Positions 1 through 6,338 of a stretch of DNA of 8,246 bases are shown here, in pieces (the first letter of the stretch is position 1; each line of letters starts with the position of its first letter). Made by a program: the position numbers and the translations under genes. Under the pieces are notes generated by a model. The model did no database searches. It was not told the DNA's origin and saw nothing but the letters and a program-made list of their open reading frames with translations. Origin of the DNA: Bacillota bacterium (GTDB lineage: Bacteria > Bacillota_A > Clostridia > Peptostreptococcales > Anaerovoracaceae); assembly GCA_017556895.1 (NCBI GenBank), contig JAFYLX010000003.1, positions 1 through 8,246 on the forward strand, given 5' to 3'.

Positions 1-1
1 A

Positions 2-550
2 GGAAGCATCCAGAGCATAATAACAAGAAGAGTAGATCCAGTGGATCCTGCACTAATTACTATTGGCAGATTCCATAGCGGTACTAAAAATAACATCATT
101 GCCGGCGAAGCTGAATTTTCCGGTATCATTAGAACTCTAAATATAGAAAACAGAGAACTAATCAAAACTCAAATTAAGCAGATTTGCGAAGGGATCGCTG
201 CCGCATACGGAGCAACTTGCGAGATCGTCTTCCAAGACAGTTACCCTTCACTAGAAAATGATTACACACTTCTTGAGTGGATTACTGAATCCACAGAAGA
301 AGTCATCGGCAAAACAAATATTGTAATGAAAAATAAGCCTAGCATGGGCGCCGATGATTTTTCATATTTTTGCCATGGCTCAAGAGGTTTCTACTATAAC
401 ATTGGCACATGGAACAAGGAAAGACATGATAGTTCCTACCCTATCCATAGTGATAAGTTCAACCCTGACGAAGAATGCATCAAAACAGGCATCCTAACGC
501 AAGTTGCGGGAATTCTTAAGATATTAGAAGAGGAAAGTAAAACATGGTAA
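2..550 (+). CDS. M20-family amidohydrolase (peptidase M20D type), C-terminal half, cut by left window edge
   Basis: The reading frame is open from base 2, so the gene begins upstream; about 182 residues are visible, close to half of a usual 380-400 residue enzyme. Family members are metal-dependent hydrolases that cleave N-acyl amino acids, hippurate-like amides or small peptides in the cytoplasm. The fragment opens with RRVDPVDPALITIGRFHSG, matching the segment of M20D enzymes that leads into the dimerisation domain. It then shows MGADDFSYF, the counterpart of the family's MGxEDF motif with Asp in place of Glu, followed by a GFYYNIGT segment and PIHSDKF, whose His is the usual late metal ligand. 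The GTG at 41 lies inside this conserved region and is not a real start. The stop overlaps the next gene's ATG by 7 nt (ATGGTAA), so the two are co-transcribed and probably translationally coupled. The exact substrate cannot be read from the fragment. Confidence 0.88.
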   Translation, partial: GSIQSIITRRVDPVDPALITIGRFHSGTKNNIIAGEAEFSGIIRTLNIENRELIKTQIKQICEGIAAAYGATCEIVFQDSYPSLENDYTLLEWITESTEEVIGKTNIVMKNKPSMGADDFSYFCHGSRGFYYNIGTWNKERHDSSYPIHSDKFNPDEECIKTGILTQVAGILKILEEESKTW

Positions 551-1665
551 ATAACCAAATTGAACATTTAAGAGATACACAAATCATCATAGACACTGAT
601 AAAATCGGCAAAAATATGAAACTAATTAAAGATATGGTTGGCGATGACGTAGAAGTAATGGCTGTAGTAAAAGCCAACGGATACGGTCACGGAGCCACTG
701 GCATTGCGCAAACTTTAATGGAATCAGGTGCACACGCACTAGCCGTAGCAACTCTAACAGAAGCATTAGAATTAAAAAAAGCTTATCCCGAATACCCAGT
801 ATTCATTATGGGACACACTCCCGATAGACTCCTACATCATGTTGTGCGAGAAGACATTATTCAGACAATTTTCACACTTGAGCAAGCAAACATTTTAGGA
901 AAATTAGCTAAAGAACATGGCAAGACAGCTACAGTACATGTAAAATTAGACACTGGTTTCCATCGTTTAGGTCAAATGCCTACAGAAGAATACAAAGACG
1001 AAGTTTGCAAAATGTTTGAAGTCGATGGTCTTAAAGTTGAAGGTATATTTAGCCATCTTGCTCTTACTAGCGATGAAGAAAACAAAACGCAATATGATTT
1101 AATGTGCAAGTTTATTGATGAAATTGAAGAAAAAGGATACAAGTTCAAATATAAGCACATTGCCGACAGTATCGCCACTGTAGATTATCCCGAATACAGA
1201 ATGAACATGGTTAGAGCAGGTGCTCTAATATATGGGATGAGAGGATTCCACAAAGGATTTCTCCCTGTTGAACAAGCCATGATATTTAGAACTGCAGTTT
1301 CCCAGCTGCATAAAATAAAAACGGGAGAAGGTGTAAGCTACGACTACTTATGGAAAGCCAACCGAGATAGTATAGTTGCAACCCTTCCTTTCGGTTATGC
1401 AGACGGATACCCACGTAATCTCAGAGATAAAGGGTATGTAGTAATAAATGGGCACAAAGCACCTATAATCGGCGTAATATGTATGGACCAGTGTATTTGC
1501 GATGTAACAGATATTCCCGACGTAAAAGTAGGCAGCGAAGCCATCATCTACGGTGATGGTATCGATGGTTCTATGACAATAGATGAAGCATCAAAACTAG
1601 CCGGTACTAACAAAAATGATATTATCGCTAGATTCACACAAAGACCTTTAAGAATATATATATAA
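544..1665 (+). CDS. alr: Alanine racemase family protein (PLP-dependent), with Asn at the usual substrate-gate Tyr position
   Basis: This is a 373-residue fold-type III PLP amino acid racemase of normal family length, interconverting L- and D-amino acids for peptidoglycan or catabolism. VVKANGYGHGA carries the PLP lysine (K43). KLDTGFHRLG (R141), the MVRAGALIYG segment, GVSYDY with the catalytic Tyr (Y266), PFGYADGYPR and CMDQ (313-316) follow in the family order. The start is ATG 544, with GAGGAAAG a few bases upstream inside the amidohydrolase gene. Two oddities stand out. The C-terminal motif reads GTNKND (354-359), so N358 sits where Geobacillus Alr has Tyr354, and the usual GRxCMDQ motif reads GVICMDQ. 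Asn at the Tyr354 position is known from VanT-type serine racemases and widens the substrate pocket. The family call is firm, but the substrate (alanine, serine or another) is uncertain. A terminator follows 24 nt after the stop. Confidence 0.93.
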   Translation: MVNNQIEHLRDTQIIIDTDKIGKNMKLIKDMVGDDVEVMAVVKANGYGHGATGIAQTLMESGAHALAVATLTEALELKKAYPEYPVFIMGHTPDRLLHHVVREDIIQTIFTLEQANILGKLAKEHGKTATVHVKLDTGFHRLGQMPTEEYKDEVCKMFEVDGLKVEGIFSHLALTSDEENKTQYDLMCKFIDEIEEKGYKFKYKHIADSIATVDYPEYRMNMVRAGALIYGMRGFHKGFLPVEQAMIFRTAVSQLHKIKTGEGVSYDYLWKANRDSIVATLPFGYADGYPRNLRDKGYVVINGHKAPIIGVICMDQCICDVTDIPDVKVGSEAIIYGDGIDGSMTIDEASKLAGTNKNDIIARFTQRPLRIYI

Positions 1666-1689
1666 TCACACAACAGTTATAACTAATTG

Positions 1690-1727
1690 AAAAGAACTCA
1701 AGGCCTGACTAGACCTTGAGTTCTTTT
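1690..1727. terminator. Bidirectional intrinsic terminator between convergent operons
   Basis: A perfect 14-bp inverted repeat (arms 1690-1703 and 1714-1727) encloses a 10-base loop. The outer arm ends are AAAA and TTTT, so an RNA read in either direction has a GC-containing stem followed by a U-rich tail: TTCTTTTCTTT on the + strand and TTCTTTTCAATT on the - strand. It lies 24 nt after the racemase stop and 25 nt after the stop of the sigma-54 activator gene (reading the - strand), so it can serve both. Confidence 0.9.
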
Positions 1728-1752
1728 CTTTATGCATAATTCAATTTCAAAA

Positions 1753-3609
1753 TTAATATTTATAATACGTTATACCATATCTCTTCAATTTATCATAGAA
1801 GACTGCACGAGACATATCTAATTCTTCCATAGCTTTTTGTTTGTCGCCCTTGTATTTCATTAGCGTAGTCTCTAATATTCTAGCTTCTTCTCTAGCTAAA
1901 ATATCCTTCATTGTAGTAGGTACATCACCTTTTCCAATATGAAGATGTTCCGAATATATCATATTAGACTCGCAAAGCGTAGTAGCTCTCTCGATTACAT
2001 TCTCAAGTTCTCTAATATTACCAGGCCAACTATAAGAAACAAGTTTCTTAAAAGCTTCACCGGATATTTGTTTTTTCTCTATACCGTAACTTTCACAAGT
2101 TTTCTTAAGAATTTGATTAATCAAAGGATAAAGGTCATCTTTATGCTCTCTAATCGGCGGAACCTCTATAGGAAATACGTTTATTCGATAAAACAAATCC
2201 TGGCGGAAATTACCACGAGCAACTTCTTCTTCCAAATTCTTGTTTGTAGCAGTAATAATTCTAACATCCACCTTGATCGGTTTTGAAGAACCGACCCTAT
2301 ATATAGTTCTATTTTGTAATACTTGAAGGAGTTTAACTTGAATATCAGGTGGTATTTCACCGATTTCGTCAAGGAAAATCGTACCCTTGTTAGCAGCCTC
2401 GAAGAACCCTACTTTGCCCTCTTTTTGTGCACCCGTAAATGCTCCCCCTACATATCCAAACAGTTCGGATTCAAATAAACTAGGGGCAATCGCATTACAG
2501 TTAACTTCAATAAACGGAGCATTTGGATTCATGAGGTCGTGAATTTCTTTAGCAAGCCTGGATTTACCAGTTCCACTCTCTCCCGTAATAATAACATTAA
2601 ACTTGTTTTTAGACGCTCTATAGGCCATATATTTAACAGCCTTCATTTGGCGGCTCTTACCTACATAACCACCAAAAGCATCTTCAGGGTAATCTCCACT
2701 TTCGTTTCCTGCTACAGTGTCATACTTCTCTGCTTGCCTAATAATTTCATTTCTAGTATTAATCAGTTCTTGAAGATTCTCTGCATTACGGATTACCAAA
2801 CAAACGCCTTTGTCATTACCACTATCAGTGTCATTCCAAGGTATAATATCACACACAAAAGGACGCTTATTAATTTCGTAGAATCGATTGTGAACCGGTG
2901 CTGCAGTCCCCTCTAAAATATCCTGTATTTTTTCATTTAAAGCATCATCTTGGAAAAGATCCGAAAAAGCCCTTCCCGTTACATCTTTATCATAATTTTG
3001 CTTTTTAGCTGCATAGTGTTGACCACGAAGCAAGTTAGCAAGATCCTCGTTTCGAGTTGTATATCCTCTTTCTTGGAAGAACTTTAAATCGCCCGTGACA
3101 CCGTTAACAACAGCTACATTACCTGTGTTATGGTGATAATCTAACGTATGTTTAAATCGATTAACACAAATGCTAGTCTGTTTTTTGTTAGTATCTATTG
3201 AGGCTTCAATATGAAAACCGCAGAAAGCAACATCAAGTTTTAGTTCAACATTGGGCTGATATCCTCTAATATATTTATACTCAGGCTCAATCTTGTCATT
3301 TTCATAAATACCAACAGCAACAATCATATCACCCTTTTGGATGCCGTTATCTTTAATATTCAATTTCTTCAGGTCATCTAGAGACAAATTACCATCATCT
3401 CCACCTATTTCATTGTCGGCGATAACTACAATATCACCGGGCAAAATACAACCTTCTTCATGCTCTGACAAAGATTTTATAACAATGCCGGTCATTTCTT
3501 TGGCCATCTTGTTACAGCTCTGGATTATTCCATCCTGATCAACAAATACAATGCCTTGGTTTAAATTGTTCATAAGCAGTTCAACTGCTTTAATTTCACT
3601 TGTTACCAT
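1753..3609 (-). CDS. Sigma-54-dependent transcriptional activator with PAS sensory regions
   Basis: This 618-residue enhancer-binding protein remodels sigma-54 RNA polymerase using ATP. The AAA+ domain is at about 313-545: Walker A GESGTGKS (343-350), the sigma-54 contact loop GAFTGA (389-394), Walker [10 protein letters not shown] (410-418) and sensor RIITATN (450-456). A Fis-type helix-turn-helix at the C-terminus (about 575-612, [14 protein letters not shown]) binds the enhancer. The N-terminus has a PAS-like stretch (about 7-45, [18 protein letters not shown]) and a second PAS-like stretch (about 205-290). Between them lies a segment of roughly 150 residues that I cannot assign; it includes C130, H133, C148, H154, H159 and H160. 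There is no receiver domain, so control is by ligand or redox signal rather than by phosphorelay. It is the last gene of the operon, and its ATG follows the GTPase stop by one base (TAAAATG), which implies translational coupling. The ligand and target promoters are unknown. Confidence 0.93.
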   Translation of the reverse strand: MVTSEIKAVELLMNNLNQGIVFVDQDGIIQSCNKMAKEMTGIVIKSLSEHEEGCILPGDIVVIADNEIGGDDGNLSLDDLKKLNIKDNGIQKGDMIVAVGIYENDKIEPEYKYIRGYQPNVELKLDVAFCGFHIEASIDTNKKQTSICVNRFKHTLDYHHNTGNVAVVNGVTGDLKFFQERGYTTRNEDLANLLRGQHYAAKKQNYDKDVTGRAFSDLFQDDALNEKIQDILEGTAAPVHNRFYEINKRPFVCDIIPWNDTDSGNDKGVCLVIRNAENLQELINTRNEIIRQAEKYDTVAGNESGDYPEDAFGGYVGKSRQMKAVKYMAYRASKNKFNVIITGESGTGKSRLAKEIHDLMNPNAPFIEVNCNAIAPSLFESELFGYVGGAFTGAQKEGKVGFFEAANKGTIFLDEIGEIPPDIQVKLLQVLQNRTIYRVGSSKPIKVDVRIITATNKNLEEEVARGNFRQDLFYRINVFPIEVPPIREHKDDLYPLINQILKKTCESYGIEKKQISGEAFKKLVSYSWPGNIRELENVIERATTLCESNMIYSEHLHIGKGDVPTTMKDILAREEARILETTLMKYKGDKQKAMEELDMSRAVFYDKLKRYGITYYKY

Positions 3610-3610
3610 T

Positions 3611-4858
3611 TTACTGTTCGTCTCTCATCTTAACTAGTTTTCTAACTAGTCTGTTTAGATTGTTGATTCTTCTTGCAACAACATATGTGTTTTCTTCTCT
3701 ATGCATGAATACAGTGTTTAATGTTTCATTTAAGTTATCACAGATGCCATCAACTCTAGCGACTAAATCGTCTTCGCCATCTACAGCAGTCTGACCGGAA
3801 ACTCTCTCGATTTCATAGTGATAATCGATAAAGAACAGCTCCTTAACCTTAGCTGTAAGTCTATTCTTAACATCGTTAGTATGAGCTTCACATACAGCAG
3901 CATTTGTTCTTAAAGCCGCAGGAAGCATCGCTGTTTCGTTATGAATCTGATCGAAGAAAGCTTTGATTTCTTCAAATTTTTGATCGAATTCTACGTGTGT
4001 CATCTGCATTGCGTTTCTGTAGAAAGTAACCTGAGATAAAGCACTTACAACGATATCGTGAAGTTTAAGCTTAGTAGATTCTTCTAGAATCTTGCTGCTG
4101 TCAGTGCTTAAGTCTTCTAAAATAGCATCCTTAAGGTAGTCAACACCGATGTCTTCCTTAGCACTTACCGGGAACATCATAATATCTTCAACTTCCATAA
4201 GTCCAGCGATGAATCTTCTGCAGTAAGCTAAATATGCTTCTAAATCAGCTTCAGCAATAGCATCGATCTTGTTGATAGCAAAGTAGAACTTTGCAGCATA
4301 TTCCTTAGCGTTCTTAAGGAAATCAATTTCGATCTGGTTGATAGGGCTATCAACTGATAATGTGAAGATTACAGCGTCACTTTCCTTTACGAAGGCATAA
4401 GCTTCAACTGTGTTGTTTTCGTGCATTGAACCAACGCCTGGCGTGTCTACGAAAGTTAATCCAGACTTTAAGAATTCAGAAGGAGTCTTAATTGCAACCT
4501 TAGTTACATTAAGCTTGTTATCCTGGTTCTCCTGTTCGTTTACGTATGTAGAGATTTCATCGAATGCAACTTCCTTAACAACACCATTGTTAAAGTGAAC
4601 AGCCGCACTCTTTTCTCCATATTCAACTGTAGTTACTACTGCAGTCACCGGAACGATGCCCACAGGAAGAACTGTATCTTCTAGAATTCTGTTTACAAGT
4701 GCACTCTTACCTCTCTTAAACTGACCGATTACGGAAACTGTAACGTGGTCACTTTCTAGCTTTTCTCTTAATTTCTGCACTCTAGCAAGTTCATTGCCTG
4801 TAATTTCATAGTCAGAAAATAGTTTTTCTGCTTCTTTTACTTTTTCTAAAATAGTCAT
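3611..4858 (-). CDS. Dynamin-family GTPase, short form
   Basis: This 415-residue protein has a complete N-terminal GTPase domain: G1 GQFKRGKS (45-52), G2 threonine in PVTAVVT (70-76), G3 DTPG (138-141), G4 NKID (196-199) and G5 SAK (232-234). The G1 context and the PVTAVVT segment are typical of bacterial dynamin-like proteins. Residues 255-415 are charged and look helical, as in dynamin stalks. The protein is shorter than the usual bacterial dynamins (often 550 residues or more), and I see no hydrophobic paddle or transmembrane segment, so membrane insertion is doubtful. The start is ATG 4858, preceded by GAGAGGA at 5-nt spacing. The gap from the Fe-S gene is 12 nt, and the activator gene follows after 1 nt. 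The cellular role is unknown; membrane remodelling, stress protection or a regulatory GTPase partnered with the Fe-S protein are all possible. Confidence 0.88.
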   Translation of the reverse strand: MTILEKVKEAEKLFSDYEITGNELARVQKLREKLESDHVTVSVIGQFKRGKSALVNRILEDTVLPVGIVPVTAVVTTVEYGEKSAAVHFNNGVVKEVAFDEISTYVNEQENQDNKLNVTKVAIKTPSEFLKSGLTFVDTPGVGSMHENNTVEAYAFVKESDAVIFTLSVDSPINQIEIDFLKNAKEYAAKFYFAINKIDAIAEADLEAYLAYCRRFIAGLMEVEDIMMFPVSAKEDIGVDYLKDAILEDLSTDSSKILEESTKLKLHDIVVSALSQVTFYRNAMQMTHVEFDQKFEEIKAFFDQIHNETAMLPAALRTNAAVCEAHTNDVKNRLTAKVKELFFIDYHYEIERVSGQTAVDGEDDLVARVDGICDNLNETLNTVFMHREENTYVVARRINNLNRLVRKLVKMRDEQ

Positions 4859-4870
4859 AATGTCCTCTCG

Positions 4871-5311
4871 TTATTCGTAGAATCTACATGCAGCACATGC
4901 CGCAGAAGATTTTCTCTGTTCTTCGTCGCAATATACAGGGAAAATAGCGATATTGTGAGATAATTTGTCACCTCTTAAGGATTTTAGGGCTGCAATCTGG
5001 CATAATGTTCCTACAAATTCAACATGCTTGCCAGCTTTAGCTTCTCTCATTGTGTGTCTGTAGATTGGAGCCATATCTCTCTTTCTTACGTCTTCTGCAG
5101 AATCGTAGAAAGTTTCAAATTCAGGTAATTCTACAGGATTATAGATTGGGCAGAAAAGCATACAAGCGTTGCATTTCTGACATCCGTTTTCATCCTTAAC
5201 CGGTCTAATAAGACCTTCTTCGTTTTCTTTCATCTTTACGCACTGGTACTTACAAGCAACTCTGCAAGCGCCACATCCGTTACATAATGGTACTCTGTCA
5301 ACTAACTGCAT
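4871..5311 (-). CDS. Small cysteine-rich 4Fe-4S protein related to the FrhB / F420-hydrogenase beta N-terminal region
   Basis: From ATG 5311 the protein is 146 residues with 13 cysteines. Two classical cluster motifs are present: CxxCxxCxxxC at C10, C13, C16 and C20, and CxxCxxCxxxCP at C44, C47, C50 and C54. These indicate a 2[4Fe-4S] ferredoxin domain. Next comes KHVEFVGTLCQIAALK, resembling the GTPCQIAGLK signature of FrhB/FdhB-type proteins. The protein then stops after CAACRFYE, whereas full-length relatives run to about 350-400 residues with a flavin-binding region. C104, C128, C139 and C142 could ligate another cluster. The in-frame GTG at 5320 would add three residues, but it overlaps the likely Shine-Dalgarno AAGAGGTGAT, so the ATG is preferred. 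Clean RBSs and 12-nt gaps on both sides argue that it is an intact small gene rather than a decayed one. The likely role is electron transfer or redox sensing; the partner is unknown. Confidence 0.85.
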   Translation of the reverse strand: MQLVDRVPLCNGCGACRVACKYQCVKMKENEEGLIRPVKDENGCQKCNACMLFCPIYNPVELPEFETFYDSAEDVRKRDMAPIYRHTMREAKAGKHVEFVGTLCQIAALKSLRGDKLSHNIAIFPVYCDEEQRKSSAACAACRFYE

Positions 5312-5323
5312 ATCAATCACCTC
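5312..5323 (-). promoter_or_regulatory. Ribosome binding site that decides the start of the 4Fe-4S gene
   Basis: On the - strand the bases AAGAGGTGATTGATATG run into the ATG at 5311. AGAGGTGAT is a good match to the anti-Shine-Dalgarno complement and is at the right distance from this ATG. An in-frame GTG lies inside this site, so using GTG as the start would leave no SD at correct spacing. This favours the 146-residue product over a 149-residue one. Confidence 0.7.
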
Positions 5324-6178
5324 TTAAAAATTTGTCATTTCTTCTAAATATAATTCGATAGGAATTCCGCTCGTTTTATCAGCGTTATCCTTATTTAACA
5401 TAATTAATTCGCGCAATGTATTCATTGCATAGGCCGTAGACACCTGTAAGTCTCTACCCTTAAGTACGCTACCCACAAGAAGCGCGGAGAAAATATCACC
5501 TGTACCAGGTATATGAACAGGAATATAGTCAAACGGGATGTTAAAGTAATCACCCTTGTCTTCGTCATATCCATAAACACAAGTCTGTCCATCTACTGTA
5601 ATGCTTGTGATTACAACAGACTTAGACCCTAGATTTCTAAGCTCATCTACAAGTTCTTTTGCCTCGTCTAGTGACACTGCTTTCTTATCAAAATGCTTGT
5701 CCGCTAAGAATGCTGCTTCCGTAAAGTTAGGCATTATGATGTCTGCCACGGAACAAATCTTACGCATATATCTAACTGTCTCATCAGATACACCGTTGTA
5801 CAATGCACCGTTGTCACCCATGATAGGATCTACAAAGATTCTAACGCCTCTTTGTCTTTGTTCATGGCAATACTCTGAAACTACCTTAACTTGTTCTTCA
5901 GAGAAAATCATTCCCGTACAAATGGCATCAAAGGTAAATCCAAGCTCTTTCCAAACCTTTAAAGTGCCCTTCATATATTCTGTTGTCTCGAGAATCTCAA
6001 ACTTGCCGTAATCAAGTGTATTGGAAACTACTGCAGTTGGGAGATTGTGTATTCCAAACCCCATGTGAGACATAATAGGAATCATTGCCCCAAGTGATAT
6101 CTTGCTGTATCCTGCAATATCATTGATAAGCAATACCTTTGTCTGCTGAAGGTCAGGACTTATATGTTTCTTTTCCAT
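5324..6178 (-). CDS. pdxK: Pyridoxal/pyridoxamine kinase (PdxK/PdxY type)
   Basis: This 284-residue ribokinase-superfamily enzyme phosphorylates pyridoxal, pyridoxamine or pyridoxine with ATP to feed the PLP salvage pathway in the cytoplasm. Visible features are LLINDIAGYSKISLGAMIP (16-34) at the vitamin-binding N-terminus, PTAVVSNTLDYG (47-58) typical of PdxY, VDPIMGDNG (116-124), PNFTEA (150-155, magnesium/ATP region) and GTGD (225-228), with D228 as the expected catalytic base. Length is normal for the family. The start is ATG 6178, with AAGGAG 11 nt upstream on the - strand. It is the first gene of the four-gene operon, behind a TATAAT promoter. The choice between PdxK and PdxY names is not decided by the sequence, and the thiamin-pathway kinase ThiD is less likely given the PdxY-like N-terminus. 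Its product is the cofactor of the convergent racemase gene, though the two are in different transcripts. Confidence 0.92.
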   Translation of the reverse strand: MEKKHISPDLQQTKVLLINDIAGYSKISLGAMIPIMSHMGFGIHNLPTAVVSNTLDYGKFEILETTEYMKGTLKVWKELGFTFDAICTGMIFSEEQVKVVSEYCHEQRQRGVRIFVDPIMGDNGALYNGVSDETVRYMRKICSVADIIMPNFTEAAFLADKHFDKKAVSLDEAKELVDELRNLGSKSVVITSITVDGQTCVYGYDEDKGDYFNIPFDYIPVHIPGTGDIFSALLVGSVLKGRDLQVSTAYAMNTLRELIMLNKDNADKTSGIPIELYLEEMTNF

Positions 6179-6216
6179 TTGCGAAAATGCTCCTTCTTTG
6201 CATACTTTAACAAGTT

Positions 6217-6245
6217 ATTATACCATATTTCACGCAAATAGTCGA
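6217..6245 (-). promoter_or_regulatory. Sigma-70-type promoter of the pdxK operon
   Basis: On the - strand a perfect -10 TATAAT (6222-6217) lies 17 bases downstream of TCGACT (6245-6240), a 4-of-6 match to the -35 consensus. Transcription would start near 6210, giving a leader of about 31 nt ahead of the pdxK ATG. It is downstream (in - strand sense) of the antiporter terminator, as expected for an independent operon. Confidence 0.68.
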
Positions 6246-6256
6246 TATGTTATCGA
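6242..6256. promoter_or_regulatory. Inverted repeat overlapping the -35 box, possible operator
   Basis: TCGATA-TGT-TATCGA is a perfect 6-bp inverted repeat with a 3-base centre. Its proximal arm overlaps the -35 hexamer of the predicted pdxK promoter, a typical place for a repressor or activator dimer to bind. The site is short and A/T-rich, so chance is possible. No second copy was noticed elsewhere in the window. Confidence 0.4.
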
Positions 6257-6273
6257 AAGCATTTAATGACAAA

Positions 6274-6310
6274 AATAGACAGATATATCTCTTAAGATAT
6301 TCTGTCTATT
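6274..6310 (-). terminator. Intrinsic terminator of the antiporter gene
   Basis: A 16-bp stem consists of a 10-bp perfect outer arm (AATAGACAGA 6274-6283 with 6301-6310) and a 6-bp inner arm (6285-6290 with 6295-6300). It has one bulged base at 6284 and the loop CTTA. Read on the - strand, the stem is followed by a TTTTT run ending at 6271-6275. It sits 28 nt after the antiporter stop and ahead of the pdxK promoter, separating the two transcripts. Confidence 0.85.
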
Positions 6311-6338
6311 ATTATTTCAATAATTTAATTTCTATATT

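Noticed and set aside
41..43. GTG at 41 as the start of the amidohydrolase
   Set aside because: The frame is open upstream and encodes conserved family sequence (SIITRRVDP), so this is an internal Val codon.
2539..2916. A + strand reading frame of 125 codons opposite the sigma-54 activator
   Set aside because: It lies antisense to well-conserved activator coding sequence, has no ribosome binding site that I can see, and shows no recognisable motif.
4871..5311. Reading the short FrhB-like gene as a pseudogene
   Set aside because: It has good translation signals, tight operon spacing on both sides, intact cluster motifs and no remnant of the missing C-terminal part before the GTPase gene.
5312..5320. 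GTG at 5320 as the start of the 4Fe-4S gene
   Set aside because: It lies inside the Shine-Dalgarno sequence that is correctly spaced for the ATG at 5311.
6179..6338. Possible sigma-54 (-24/-12) promoter ahead of the pdxK operon, as a target of the operon's own activator
   Set aside because: I found no GG-N10-GC pair with a TGGCAC/TTGCA-like context on the - strand; a sigma-70-type TATAAT promoter explains the region better.
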